Virus record (IMG/VR): IMGVR_UViG_3300025736_000250
Location: 1 to 21,146 of that record
Strand: one strand, 5' to 3'
Source of the DNA: a virus
Length of the DNA: 21,146 nt
The translations under genes were made by a program, and so were the position numbers. Positions 15,068 to 21,146 of the stretch are shown here, one piece after another; positions within the stretch are counted from its first letter, which is position 1; every line of letters begins with the position of its first letter. The notes under the pieces were generated by a model. It worked only from the letters and a program-made list of their open reading frames with translations, searched no databases and was not told where the DNA came from.

Positions 15068-15706
15068 TTAAAATGATGGTATACTTCGTCTTTTATAAAA
15101 TTGTTGGCTTCTTTTTCTAGAAATTACTATTTTCTTTTCCTCATACATAGGCATTAGTAATTGTAGAGTTTGAAAGTCTCCTGTATCTTCTAATACTTCA
15201 AGGCTAGAACCATATGCAATTATAGAACCCCATTCTTCACGAATAGGGGTATCAGAATCATTATCTAAAGCAGATGGTCTAGTCCATGCAGAAGCTTTAA
15301 ATTCTAAATAGTCCGAACTAGGTGGCTGCATAAATGTAAGTTTATTATCATATAAAAGAATATCAGAAGGACAGCCATTGTCATATGTTTGGTCTTGCGG
15401 ATATTTAGCATAAAAAGTTGAAGGATCAAGACTTAATATCATCGGAATATCACTTATATAACATGGATTGTCTAATGTAAGATAACTATCATCAAAGCTT
15501 AGACTAGCTAGAGTATATTCACTTGTTCCTGCTGTTAAATCAGCTTCAAACCATGTTTGTAACTCTAAAGGTCTTAACTCCATAGGGAATATGATTTGAT
15601 AATATCTATTTATACAGATATCAATTTCAGCATCTGTTAAATCTGTAGCTGTAAGCTTTTTTATCTTTTCTCTGATATATATTAGAGTCCATAATCCTAG
15701 TGACAT
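15068..15706 (-). CDS. Head-to-tail adaptor protein
   Basis: The 212-residue product has the layout of podovirus adaptors (P22 gp4, T7 gp11 type). An N-terminal helical part (IREKIKKLTATDLTDAEIDICINRYYQIIF, split here as helix, short linker, helix with DAEI) is followed by a beta domain (TSEYTLASLS, PCYISDIPMILS), a KLTFMQPPSSDYLEFKASAW strand pair and a helical C-terminus rich in Arg/Lys. Adaptors dock under the portal and receive the hub. The order portal, capsid, adaptor, fiber, hub supports this. Its ATG overlaps the preceding stop by one base (TAATG) and has AAGG 7 bases upstream. The final basic residues (SRKRSQQFYKRR) could contact DNA or portal. Confidence 0.75.
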   Translation of the reverse strand: MSLGLWTLIYIREKIKKLTATDLTDAEIDICINRYYQIIFPMELRPLELQTWFEADLTAGTSEYTLASLSFDDSYLTLDNPCYISDIPMILSLDPSTFYAKYPQDQTYDNGCPSDILLYDNKLTFMQPPSSDYLEFKASAWTRPSALDNDSDTPIREEWGSIIAYGSSLEVLEDTGDFQTLQLLMPMYEEKKIVISRKRSQQFYKRRSIPSF

Positions 15707-16092
15707 TATTCTACCTTAGTTTCTTCTGATAATATTTGGCATAAGAAACGGTTTTTATAAGTATATTCTTTTACGCCCTGTTCTTTACAGATATTTGTTG
15801 ATACTCGTCTCTGTATACCATTAAGATGTTCAACTATATTTTTATTAAGTGTAACTTCGCACCCATCTAGTAGTTCGTAGTATTTAGTATTATAGTTAAA
15901 CTGTAGGTTTTGACCAGGGTCTCCAAGATTGTTAAACTTAAACTTGTAATATGTTACCTCTTTAGGTTCGTGCTTTTTAGGTTCTTCTTCCTTCTTAGGC
16001 TCTGGCTTTGCTTCCATCATAGCTGTTAATTTAGCTATCTGTTCTTCTAAGATATTTATTTTATCTTCGCTTGATACTGCTTTCTTAGGCAT
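15706..16092 (-). CDS. Coiled-coil structural-cluster protein of unknown function, 128 residues
   Basis: I do not recognise a named family. Residues ~8-28 are a short predicted coiled coil (EDKINILEEQIAKLTAMMEA). A Pro/Lys/Glu linker (~29-44) connects it to a compact beta domain with KFKFNNLGDPGQNLQFNYNT, YYELLDGCEVTLNKNIVEHL and a C-terminal YTYKNRFLCQIL strand. The domain pattern (F-N-N-L-x-x-P-G ... I-V-E-H-L-N) looks conserved-type. The ATG has GAGG 5 bases upstream. It is the first gene after a strong terminator and has its own candidate promoter, and it is coupled to the adaptor gene, so a neck or head-completion role is a reasonable inference. Confidence 0.65.
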   Translation of the reverse strand: MPKKAVSSEDKINILEEQIAKLTAMMEAKPEPKKEEEPKKHEPKEVTYYKFKFNNLGDPGQNLQFNYNTKYYELLDGCEVTLNKNIVEHLNGIQRRVSTNICKEQGVKEYTYKNRFLCQILSEETKVE

Positions 16093-16122
16093 GCAAACCT
16101 CATGTAGTTAAATTTAAATTTT

Positions 16123-16151
16123 AATATATCTTCTTATCTTATTATTTGCAA
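16123..16151 (-). promoter_or_regulatory. Candidate promoter for the neck and tail gene block
   Basis: Minus-strand TTGCAA (16151-16146), a 17-base spacer and TATATT (16128-16123) lie 31 bases before the ATG at 16092 and just after the terminator at 16165-16195. A promoter is expected here because the terminator would otherwise isolate the downstream genes. Strength is moderate, and AT-rich background makes chance matches possible. Confidence 0.5.
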
Positions 16152-16164
16152 ATAGATAACAAAC

Positions 16165-16195
16165 AAAAAAAGGTAGACCTATTTAAAAGCCTACC
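16165..16195 (-). terminator. Intrinsic terminator after the head genes
   Basis: On the minus strand, GGTAGGC (16195-16189) pairs with GTCTACC (16178-16172) through six Watson-Crick pairs and one G-T pair, with a 10-base loop. It is followed at once by seven Ts (16171-16165). It lies 29 bases after the stop of the 213-residue decoration gene. The opposite strand has no U-tract. Confidence 0.85.
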
Positions 16196-16223
16196 CTCTT
16201 ATCTACTTCGATATCAGCTAATA

Positions 16224-16865
16224 TTAACCAATATCTCCTAAATCCTGATAAAACTCACCAGGAATGGCTTCAACAATAATAACATCACTGTTTGAACCGA
16301 TAATATCAGTACCAAGCGTCATAGTATATGCTCCTGTTGTACCTTGATCGTCTGATAGATTTACAAGATAGTCAATAGTTCCAGCAACATAAGTTGTGAA
16401 ATCTGTTGTATCAACAGCAACTCCAGTAGCCAAATCTTTCAAGCTAAAGGTAGTAGAGTTAATAACAACGATCTCATATGTGTTGTTATTAAGCTCAGTC
16501 ATACCAGCAACACCGAAGATTTTAATAGTATCTCCAGTAGTGAAACTAGCTGTACTAGCAACTGTTCCAACGCCAGGATTTGCTTCTGTGAAGGCACTTA
16601 TTGCCGACTTAGCTCTTCCAGATGTTGAACTTGCTTCAAATTTGAAACCGTTAGATGTAGAAATAGAACGATTTATTCCTGTGTCATCAGCAATTTCATT
16701 GTATGCGTAATCAGAAGTATCACCTTTATGATAAATACTTTTAGCAACTGTTCCATCACTTGCCCATTTTGTTTTATTAAAAACAATAACCTTTGAAGGC
16801 TCAAAACCGATTTTTAAATCGTAAGCTGCTCCACCTGATGTTAATCTATAAAATTGGTGCATCAT
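16224..16865 (-). CDS. Predicted capsid decoration / head fiber protein with FCCH-like domain
   Basis: The 213-residue product follows the major capsid gene by 12 bases, a usual place for decoration proteins. Its N-terminus (FYRLTSGGAAYDLKIGFEPS, then VIVFNKTKWASDG) resembles phage capsid-surface beta domains. Residues ~88-163 are an FCCH-like domain (FTEANPGVGTV, TTGDTIKIFGVAGMTELNNN, TTFSLKD, TTYVAG), the most diverged of three copies in this window. The C-terminal part returns to the first domain (YTMTLGTDIIGSNSDVIIVE), which suggests that the FCCH domain was inserted into an older decoration fold. The first ATG of MM is chosen because AGGAG stands 8 bases upstream. Confidence 0.68.
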   Translation of the reverse strand: MMHQFYRLTSGGAAYDLKIGFEPSKVIVFNKTKWASDGTVAKSIYHKGDTSDYAYNEIADDTGINRSISTSNGFKFEASSTSGRAKSAISAFTEANPGVGTVASTASFTTGDTIKIFGVAGMTELNNNTYEIVVINSTTFSLKDLATGVAVDTTDFTTYVAGTIDYLVNLSDDQGTTGAYTMTLGTDIIGSNSDVIIVEAIPGEFYQDLGDIG

Positions 16866-16877
16866 AATTTATTCTCC

Positions 16878-17801
16878 TTATGCCGAAGCTAGTGTTGAGT
16901 TAATTTTGCATAACCAGTTTTCGTTTAGTAAAACTGCAGCAAAGAAATCCTTCCAACCTTGTGTACTTCTTTGCTTCAAAGGATCAGTAGGCTCTTGGAA
17001 AATCATCGAGCTTACGCCCTCAGCAAGTTCAGAAATAGCATACGCATTCTTTCCGCACATGATAGAACTATAAGTTCCAGAAGCTTCAATTCCAGCACTA
17101 GTCAATAACCAACGACTATTACCAATAGAACACTCTTCTCCTTGGATTGCAACTTTCTGTCCGTAACCTGCTACAGGAGTAAATCCAGTAACATCTCTTA
17201 GATCAGGTATTAAATCAGTATGACCAAGTACCCAGAAAGCCTTTTCCAAAGGACTAGTTCCAAAGTTTGTTGAACCGCCTATATCAGGAGTAAACATCTT
17301 AGCATCGTTGCTACGAAGGCGAGCAACAACAATAGCGATGTCACTAGCTGTTATCTCTGTTGGAGTGCCACCATTAGAACCTTTAGTACAATTATATACC
17401 GAAGCAGTAGAGTTAAGAACATCTCGAACTAATTCGTCACGAGTCTCACCCATTTGCTGTCCTAGGACATCAGCGTTTTCATTAAGAATACTATCTTCTA
17501 TGATATACTGAATTTTATCAGTAACAGTTATAAAATCACCGTACTGCTTAAGTTGAACTCTGATATCAGTAACAGAAGCAACTTTTCCAGTAGGTGTAAC
17601 ACCTTCTGTCAATGGAGTTGTCGCTGTAGCTAAGTTGCTATATCTACGAAATTTCATGTAATCACTGCTGTTAGCAGGGATATTTCTTTTTTGAGCAGGT
17701 ATTGAGAAAATCAATTCTTGCTTGGCACGCTCTAGCAACACTTTGTCATAATAGTTATTGACAGCTGCTGGAACATTGCCTGATGTTGTCATTTGAGTCA
17801 T
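16878..17801 (-). CDS. Major capsid protein, N4-gp56 family
   Basis: This 307-residue protein is the shell subunit, in the HK97 fold lineage. It shows clear N4-gp56-family features: NYYDKVLLERAKQELIFSIP (residues ~15-34), QKRNIPANSSDYMKFRRYSN (~37-56), TTPLTEGVTPTG (~61-72), KQYGDFITVTD (~85-95) and a helix with GQQMGETRDELVRDVLN (~114-130), followed by GYGQKVAIQGEE and the C-terminal QGWKDFFAAVLLN. It is slightly shorter than many relatives. The gene lies directly downstream of the scaffold and upstream of a decoration gene. AAAGG stands 6 bases before the chosen ATG; this SD sits in the loop and stem of a small hairpin that also covers the scaffold stop codon. Confidence 0.93.
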   Translation of the reverse strand: MTQMTTSGNVPAAVNNYYDKVLLERAKQELIFSIPAQKRNIPANSSDYMKFRRYSNLATATTPLTEGVTPTGKVASVTDIRVQLKQYGDFITVTDKIQYIIEDSILNENADVLGQQMGETRDELVRDVLNSTASVYNCTKGSNGGTPTEITASDIAIVVARLRSNDAKMFTPDIGGSTNFGTSPLEKAFWVLGHTDLIPDLRDVTGFTPVAGYGQKVAIQGEECSIGNSRWLLTSAGIEASGTYSSIMCGKNAYAISELAEGVSSMIFQEPTDPLKQRSTQGWKDFFAAVLLNENWLCKINSTLASA

Positions 17802-17821
17802 AATAAACCTTTTGTTTATTA
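17801..17821 (-). promoter_or_regulatory. Hairpin covering scaffold stop, capsid SD and capsid start
   Basis: On the minus strand TAATAAAC, the loop AAAAG and GTTTATTA form a perfect 8-base inverted repeat. The left arm begins with the scaffold stop codon, the loop contains most of the capsid SD, and the right arm ends with the A of the capsid ATG. The stem is AT-rich and weak, with only one G-C pair, so a ribosome finishing the scaffold should open it. This would couple capsid to scaffold translation. Confidence 0.45.
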
Positions 17822-18418
17822 CTTCCTAAATTTAGCATTTAAAGCTAAAATCTCCTCTCCTGACATATTTGAATACTTAGATATATTGCTTAACAATCCA
17901 CTGCTCCCAGCTTTTGCTGGATTACCAGGCTTTTTAAGATTTTCATCGATTTTTTCCGCATCTTTGAAGGTCTTGCCACTCATCTGGTCTTTTATGTATG
18001 CTGGGCTTTGCTTGCAAAGTATATAAGCAAACTTATATGGGTCTGGAGAATATTTAATAGTCTCTAACGCTTCCTTGGGAAGTGTTTTTCCATATTTGTC
18101 TAATACTTCGCTATAATCTGGATGTTGAGCCTGCACACGCAATTCAGCTATCTCGTTTTGATATGATTTATCCTTTTCTGCAAAAGAGTCTTTTAAGTCT
18201 TTAACAGTGATTAAATCCTCATCATCACGACCACTGAACGATCCATTCTTGGCTTCCTTAAGTTGTTCTATCTCTTTCGAGAGAGCTTTAACTTGGTTAG
18301 CCTGTTCTGACATCGTTGCATTTGCTTTAACCCAGTTAATATCCTGACTATTGCTTTCTTTCCCAGCGTCGACCTGAGTTTCTTCGACCGTTTGAGTTTC
18401 CTCGATTTTTTCGCTCAT
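17819..18418 (-). CDS. Capsid scaffolding protein
   Basis: The 199-residue product is acidic, helical and polar, without enzyme motifs, and lies between portal and major capsid genes: the classical scaffold position. Residues 1-30 are Glu/Gln-rich and probably disordered. Residues ~35-58 and ~72-97 are predicted coiled coils. Residues ~99-130 contain HPDYSEVLDKYGKTLPKEAL and the following YSPDPYKFAYILC, a pattern seen in phage scaffolds. The C-terminus (MSGEEILALNAKFRK) ends in basic residues, which in P22-type scaffolds bind the coat protein. The start has AGGA 8 bases upstream. A putative promoter and 5' hairpin precede the gene. Confidence 0.82.
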   Translation of the reverse strand: MSEKIEETQTVEETQVDAGKESNSQDINWVKANATMSEQANQVKALSKEIEQLKEAKNGSFSGRDDEDLITVKDLKDSFAEKDKSYQNEIAELRVQAQHPDYSEVLDKYGKTLPKEALETIKYSPDPYKFAYILCKQSPAYIKDQMSGKTFKDAEKIDENLKKPGNPAKAGSSGLLSNISKYSNMSGEEILALNAKFRK

Positions 18419-18444
18419 GTTTTGAGTCCTATTTTAAGCGTTAT

Positions 18445-18465
18445 GAAACAGCGACTTCCTGTTTC
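18445..18465 (-). promoter_or_regulatory. Stem-loop in the leader of the scaffold gene
   Basis: GAAACAG (18465-18459 on the minus strand) and CTGTTTC (18451-18445) are perfect 7-base arms with a 7-base loop. No T-tract follows, so it is not an intrinsic terminator. It begins almost exactly at the predicted start of transcription from 18473-18502, so it could be a 5' cap-like stem-loop that stabilises the scaffold-capsid mRNA. It could also be a processing site. Confidence 0.45.
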
Positions 18466-18472
18466 TATTTCC

Positions 18473-18502
18473 GTTATAGTTAAAGTTATTATTTTAATGC
18501 AA
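18473..18502 (-). promoter_or_regulatory. Candidate promoter for scaffold, capsid and decoration genes
   Basis: Minus-strand TTGCAT (18502-18497), an 18-base spacer and TATAAC (18478-18473) lie in the 87-base gap before the scaffold gene. This gap is larger than those around it, which supports a regulatory role. A promoter here would allow high expression of scaffold and capsid relative to portal. Confidence 0.45.
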
Positions 18503-18505
18503 ATA

Positions 18506-18853
18506 TTATTTTAGAATAATTCCGCCCATTTCATCGCTGACAAGTTCTGAATAGCTTGCTTTATGGTCAAAAGGTAGGCAATAGAGAGTCTCTATCTTAC
18601 CAGCCATCTCATCAATTTCCCAACATATAGCCCCTAGCATAGGAGGTATATTTTTAATCCGATTAGGAGAAACTACCGTGAAGCCTTCTCTTATTATGTT
18701 TGTAAGAAACTTATCAAACTTCGCTGAATATATTACAAAATAATGTTTAAGCGTTGGTTGTTCAACTCTTACTTCTTCGACAACTTTATAAAGTTTATCT
18801 GATAAGTCTTTTCCTAACGCATTTCTTGTTTCTCCAATTTCTTGATATACCAT
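18506..18853 (-). CDS. Small head-cluster protein of unknown function, 115 residues
   Basis: I do not recognise a family. The protein is mixed alpha/beta and probably soluble: an N-terminal helix (GKDLSDKLYKVVEEVRVEQP), a strand (HYFVIYSAKFDKFL), a helix (LTNIIREGFTVVSP), then EIDEMAGKIETLYCLPFD and a C-terminal GGIILK. There is no membrane segment or catalytic motif. It is placed between portal and scaffold, where many podoviruses carry a small assembly gene. AAGG overlaps the portal stop and lies 5 bases before the ATG, so the two genes are translationally linked. Confidence 0.65.
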   Translation of the reverse strand: MVYQEIGETRNALGKDLSDKLYKVVEEVRVEQPTLKHYFVIYSAKFDKFLTNIIREGFTVVSPNRIKNIPPMLGAICWEIDEMAGKIETLYCLPFDHKASYSELVSDEMGGIILK

Positions 18854-18860
18854 AAATGCC

Positions 18861-20924
18861 TTATTGTTGATTAGGTTGTTGAGTTATCTGGTTTAATGCC
18901 ACAAATTCTTGTTCTGGTTTTTCTTGCTCTGCAATAACTGTATTAACTAATGTTGCTTGGCTTGTTTCTTCTTCTGCCTGCTTTTCCATCTGTTGAATAA
19001 ATGTAATAGCCTTTATTAAGCTATCTTGTCTTATATCTGCTATTTCTGCTACTGCTCTAACGCTATCAAGAACACTTTGAGAACGATTTTGAACACTTTC
19101 TGACATTCTTTCTTGTAATAATCCGATATCGGCTTTTGCTCTGGCTTTTCTTTCTTCTCCTAAACTTAAATCCGAAACAATCTTAGCATTGTTTAGTTTT
19201 ATATTGAGTTCTTGCTGTTGTTGAACTAATTGTTTAGCTTCTTGTTCTTGTTGTTGTTCTACTTCGTTAATCTCGTTAAAGTCGCTTATTAGGTTTGTTT
19301 TGTTAGCTATTGGGGCATATTTGATCATTAACTTATCTGGTATATTTATCCCAGCATTGCGTAACTCTAGCAACTGTAAAAACATTAATTCTTTTTGGTT
19401 GTTTGTCTGTGTTCCTTCTACCACATCTATATCAAAAGAAAGTATTTTGTCTTTATCGAGCTCCATATCTTCGGGAAACTGTGTATCACATATTTGGTTA
19501 ATCTTGGCTATGCTAAAGTTTGCTAATGCTAAATCGATAGTCTTTTCAGCTATAAGTTTTTGAGATAAAGAACAGTTGTCAAATAAATCTTGGAATGCTG
19601 TAAGGGCATTTCCTGCTCTTTGCTTTGATAGAGTGCCGCTAACCTGAGAATTACCTGCACTAGATACACCAAATAACTCTTGGCTACCTCCTGCAAGCTC
19701 TATAATGTTTCTCTGCATGTTTTGTATCATTATCGGATATGTCTGCGATATCTCTGGAGCTGTAAGCCTATTAAGTGGAGGTGTCCCCTTTCTCCTTTCG
19801 ATGACTATTCCTTGCCCTGTTTCGTATAAGCTATTAGGATTTACAACTTGGTTTTCTTCTACTTCCCAACCTGAGTTTAGTTGTGATTTCATTATGTCTG
19901 AGGACTTAGAAACCATCTTGTTTAGTTCTTCCTGGCTATCCCTTAGCTTTCTAACAATACCCTGCATTTTATAGCCATAATCGTAGTATTCAGGGGTATA
20001 TATTCCGATAATAGGAGTAAATGGATAGTCGTCAACTTTATAAGGCGCTTTCTCGCTATAGAATAACTCACCTTCTACCATTATATTAAGCCTTACTGTT
20101 GGTATATCTATCTTTTTAACATCTATCATAGGATAGGTTTTTTTAACCCATTTTATGTAGTCCGTAGTAGCTTCTTTTAATGTCTTTATTTCTTGATTAT
20201 ATCTATCTACTAAAATATAACCTTGTTTTGTAGTACGCTCCCAATATTCATCGTATCTTAATAGATTGTTTCTGCCTTTGTTGTTGCGTGATTGCGTCAT
20301 ATATTGAAACTTATCATCGCCAGATGTTGCAGGCTCCATATCCATTAAATCGTTCTTAAATTCTGGTAATAACATTGCAGCAGTATTGTTATCAACATAT
20401 CTACGCCGTAGAATATAGCTACAATCTTTTAAGTCTATAGATGAAAAAGCAGGGTCTAACATGAAAGCATTGTATGGAATACGGTTATACTCTATATCGC
20501 CGTTAATCTTATCTTTGGTAGTGTCTATATATGTGGACACAAGATTGATCCCTGTTATTAAAGCCCCTTGTTCAAAACCATCTGAGATAATATTATAACC
20601 ACCGCATCTATCAAAAGCGTAATCTAAAACTTTATTGATTGTATCGGATATTTCTTGATCTTCATCACCGCCTGGAATTGTCATTGCTTGAGTTCTGTTT
20701 CTGCGTTGATGTCCCGATATTTGCTTTACTGTTCTGGCTATCTCGTTAAAAACATATGCCTCACGGTTCTGCCTTTTAAGATAGTCTAAATTAGCATTAC
20801 TCCACTGCTTACCAAGATAGTAAGATTGGTCTACATCTGCCTGCATATAATACGGCTGCCAGAAATCGAATCCATGCTCGTATCGATCGTTAAAGTCTTT
20901 TACTTTGTCTATATCGCTCGCCAT
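18861..20924 (-). CDS. Portal protein (P22-type)
   Basis: The portal is the dodecameric ring at one capsid vertex through which DNA enters and leaves and to which the tail is fixed. The N-terminal part (FNDRYEHGFDFWQPYYMQAD, YYLGKQWSN, NREAYVFNEIARTVKQISGH) and the DYAFDRCGGYNIISDGFEQG segment match P22-type portals. A wing/stem region includes YRVDDYPFTPIIGIY-like KVDDYPFTPIIGIY and KLRDSQEELNKMVS. The C-terminal ~130 residues are Gln-rich and helical, fitting the barrel domain of P22 gp1, and the length (687 from the preferred start) is close to the 725 of P22. I prefer the ATG at 20924 over the GTG at 20933 because AAGG is then 8 bases upstream and would be too near the GTG. It follows the terminase gene by about 70 bases. 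Confidence 0.88.
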   Translation of the reverse strand: MASDIDKVKDFNDRYEHGFDFWQPYYMQADVDQSYYLGKQWSNANLDYLKRQNREAYVFNEIARTVKQISGHQRRNRTQAMTIPGGDEDQEISDTINKVLDYAFDRCGGYNIISDGFEQGALITGINLVSTYIDTTKDKINGDIEYNRIPYNAFMLDPAFSSIDLKDCSYILRRRYVDNNTAAMLLPEFKNDLMDMEPATSGDDKFQYMTQSRNNKGRNNLLRYDEYWERTTKQGYILVDRYNQEIKTLKEATTDYIKWVKKTYPMIDVKKIDIPTVRLNIMVEGELFYSEKAPYKVDDYPFTPIIGIYTPEYYDYGYKMQGIVRKLRDSQEELNKMVSKSSDIMKSQLNSGWEVEENQVVNPNSLYETGQGIVIERRKGTPPLNRLTAPEISQTYPIMIQNMQRNIIELAGGSQELFGVSSAGNSQVSGTLSKQRAGNALTAFQDLFDNCSLSQKLIAEKTIDLALANFSIAKINQICDTQFPEDMELDKDKILSFDIDVVEGTQTNNQKELMFLQLLELRNAGINIPDKLMIKYAPIANKTNLISDFNEINEVEQQQEQEAKQLVQQQQELNIKLNNAKIVSDLSLGEERKARAKADIGLLQERMSESVQNRSQSVLDSVRAVAEIADIRQDSLIKAITFIQQMEKQAEEETSQATLVNTVIAEQEKPEQEFVALNQITQQPNQQ

Positions 20925-20957
20925 CGTATACACCTTGGTTATCTAAATCTATTGTCT

Positions 20958-20986
20958 TGTATACATGTTTATCTTAAAAATGACAA
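20958..20986 (-). promoter_or_regulatory. Candidate promoter between terminase and portal genes
   Basis: Minus-strand TTGTCA (20986-20981), a 17-base spacer and TATACA (20963-20958) lie in the 70-base gap. The -10 is inside the palindrome TGTATACA (20958-20965), and TGTATAC occurs again at 20926-20932 near the portal start. The -35 hexamer is identical to that of the ejection operon promoter. Confidence 0.4.
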
Positions 20987-20994
20987 TTTAAAAT

Positions 20995-21146
20995 TTAAAC
21001 TATCATTCTGTTTCGTCTGTTAAGCTCATTAATATTATAAGGTTTATTTGGACTGTCTGGATATTCATACCAGTGCATTAATCCGTATCTAAGAGCGTCC
21101 AGGCAGTGATCATTAGTTTTGGAAGGCTTGTCAATGCCTCTTAATG
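20995..21146 (-). CDS. Terminase large subunit, C-terminal end only
   Basis: Only the last 49 residues are inside the window. They contain KPSKTNDHCLDALRYGLMHW, which fits the end of the RNase H-like nuclease domain of large terminases, where a D-x-x-D-A-x-R-Y motif carries a metal-binding aspartate. After it comes a short polar tail (YEYPDSPNKPYNINELNRRN). The gene ends with TAA at 20997-20995. Its place directly upstream of the portal is the standard late-gene order. The ATPase domain and any small subunit lie outside the window. Confidence 0.85.
   Translation of the reverse strand, partial: LRGIDKPSKTNDHCLDALRYGLMHWYEYPDSPNKPYNINELNRRNRMIV

Noticed and set aside
20925-20933. Portal start at GTG (three residues longer)
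   Set aside because: The SD AAGG would almost touch the GTG, whereas it is well placed for the ATG at 20924.

Overview
The window is a late (virion structure and assembly) region of a tailed bacteriophage or prophage with a short, podovirus-type tail. The DNA is visibly AT-rich and uses the standard bacterial code. Most genes carry clear Shine-Dalgarno sequences (AGGAGG, AAGGAG or GAGGA types), so the host uses SD-led initiation. Nothing in the sequence fixes the host genus. There is no tape-measure, tail-tube or sheath gene, which fits a short tail. No tRNA, CRISPR array, insertion sequence, integrase or lysis gene was seen.

Almost everything is on the minus strand and reads from right to left. 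At the right edge is the C-terminus of the large terminase subunit. It is followed by the portal, a small unknown protein, the scaffold, an N4-gp56-type major capsid protein and a likely head decoration protein, and this block ends at a strong intrinsic terminator (16165-16195). Next comes the neck and tail block: a coiled-coil unknown, a head-to-tail adaptor, a fiber-like protein, a P22 gp10-like tail hub, a second small fiber-like protein and a small GNAT-like protein. A good promoter (11042-11070) then opens an ejection-protein block of 211, 291 and 1110 residues. Its layout (small GNAT, gp14-like, gp15-like, large gp16-like) recalls T7 genes 13-14-15-16.

The left third holds the host-recognition genes: a 655-residue fiber, a 113-residue small virion-like protein and a 1036-residue fiber that ends in seven ~49-residue repeats, predicted to be a complete seven-bladed beta-propeller. 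Both large fibers carry a DUF2793-like module near the N-terminus. A further gene runs off the left edge.

Two short plus-strand genes interrupt this otherwise one-way region. One is a 51-residue ribbon-helix-helix (RHH) protein with its own near-consensus promoter. It lies between the last ejection gene and the 655-residue fiber, the same relative place where phage P22 keeps its RHH repressors Arc and Mnt (immI, between gene 16 and tailspike gene 9). The other is a 63-residue unknown between the two fiber operons. Both gaps contain palindromes that could be operators. The main new idea from this window is that tail-fiber expression may be locally controlled by an embedded RHH repressor.

Three structural proteins (decoration, 342-residue fiber and tail hub) also share a ~70-residue FCCH-like domain, which points to domain shuffling inside this cluster.
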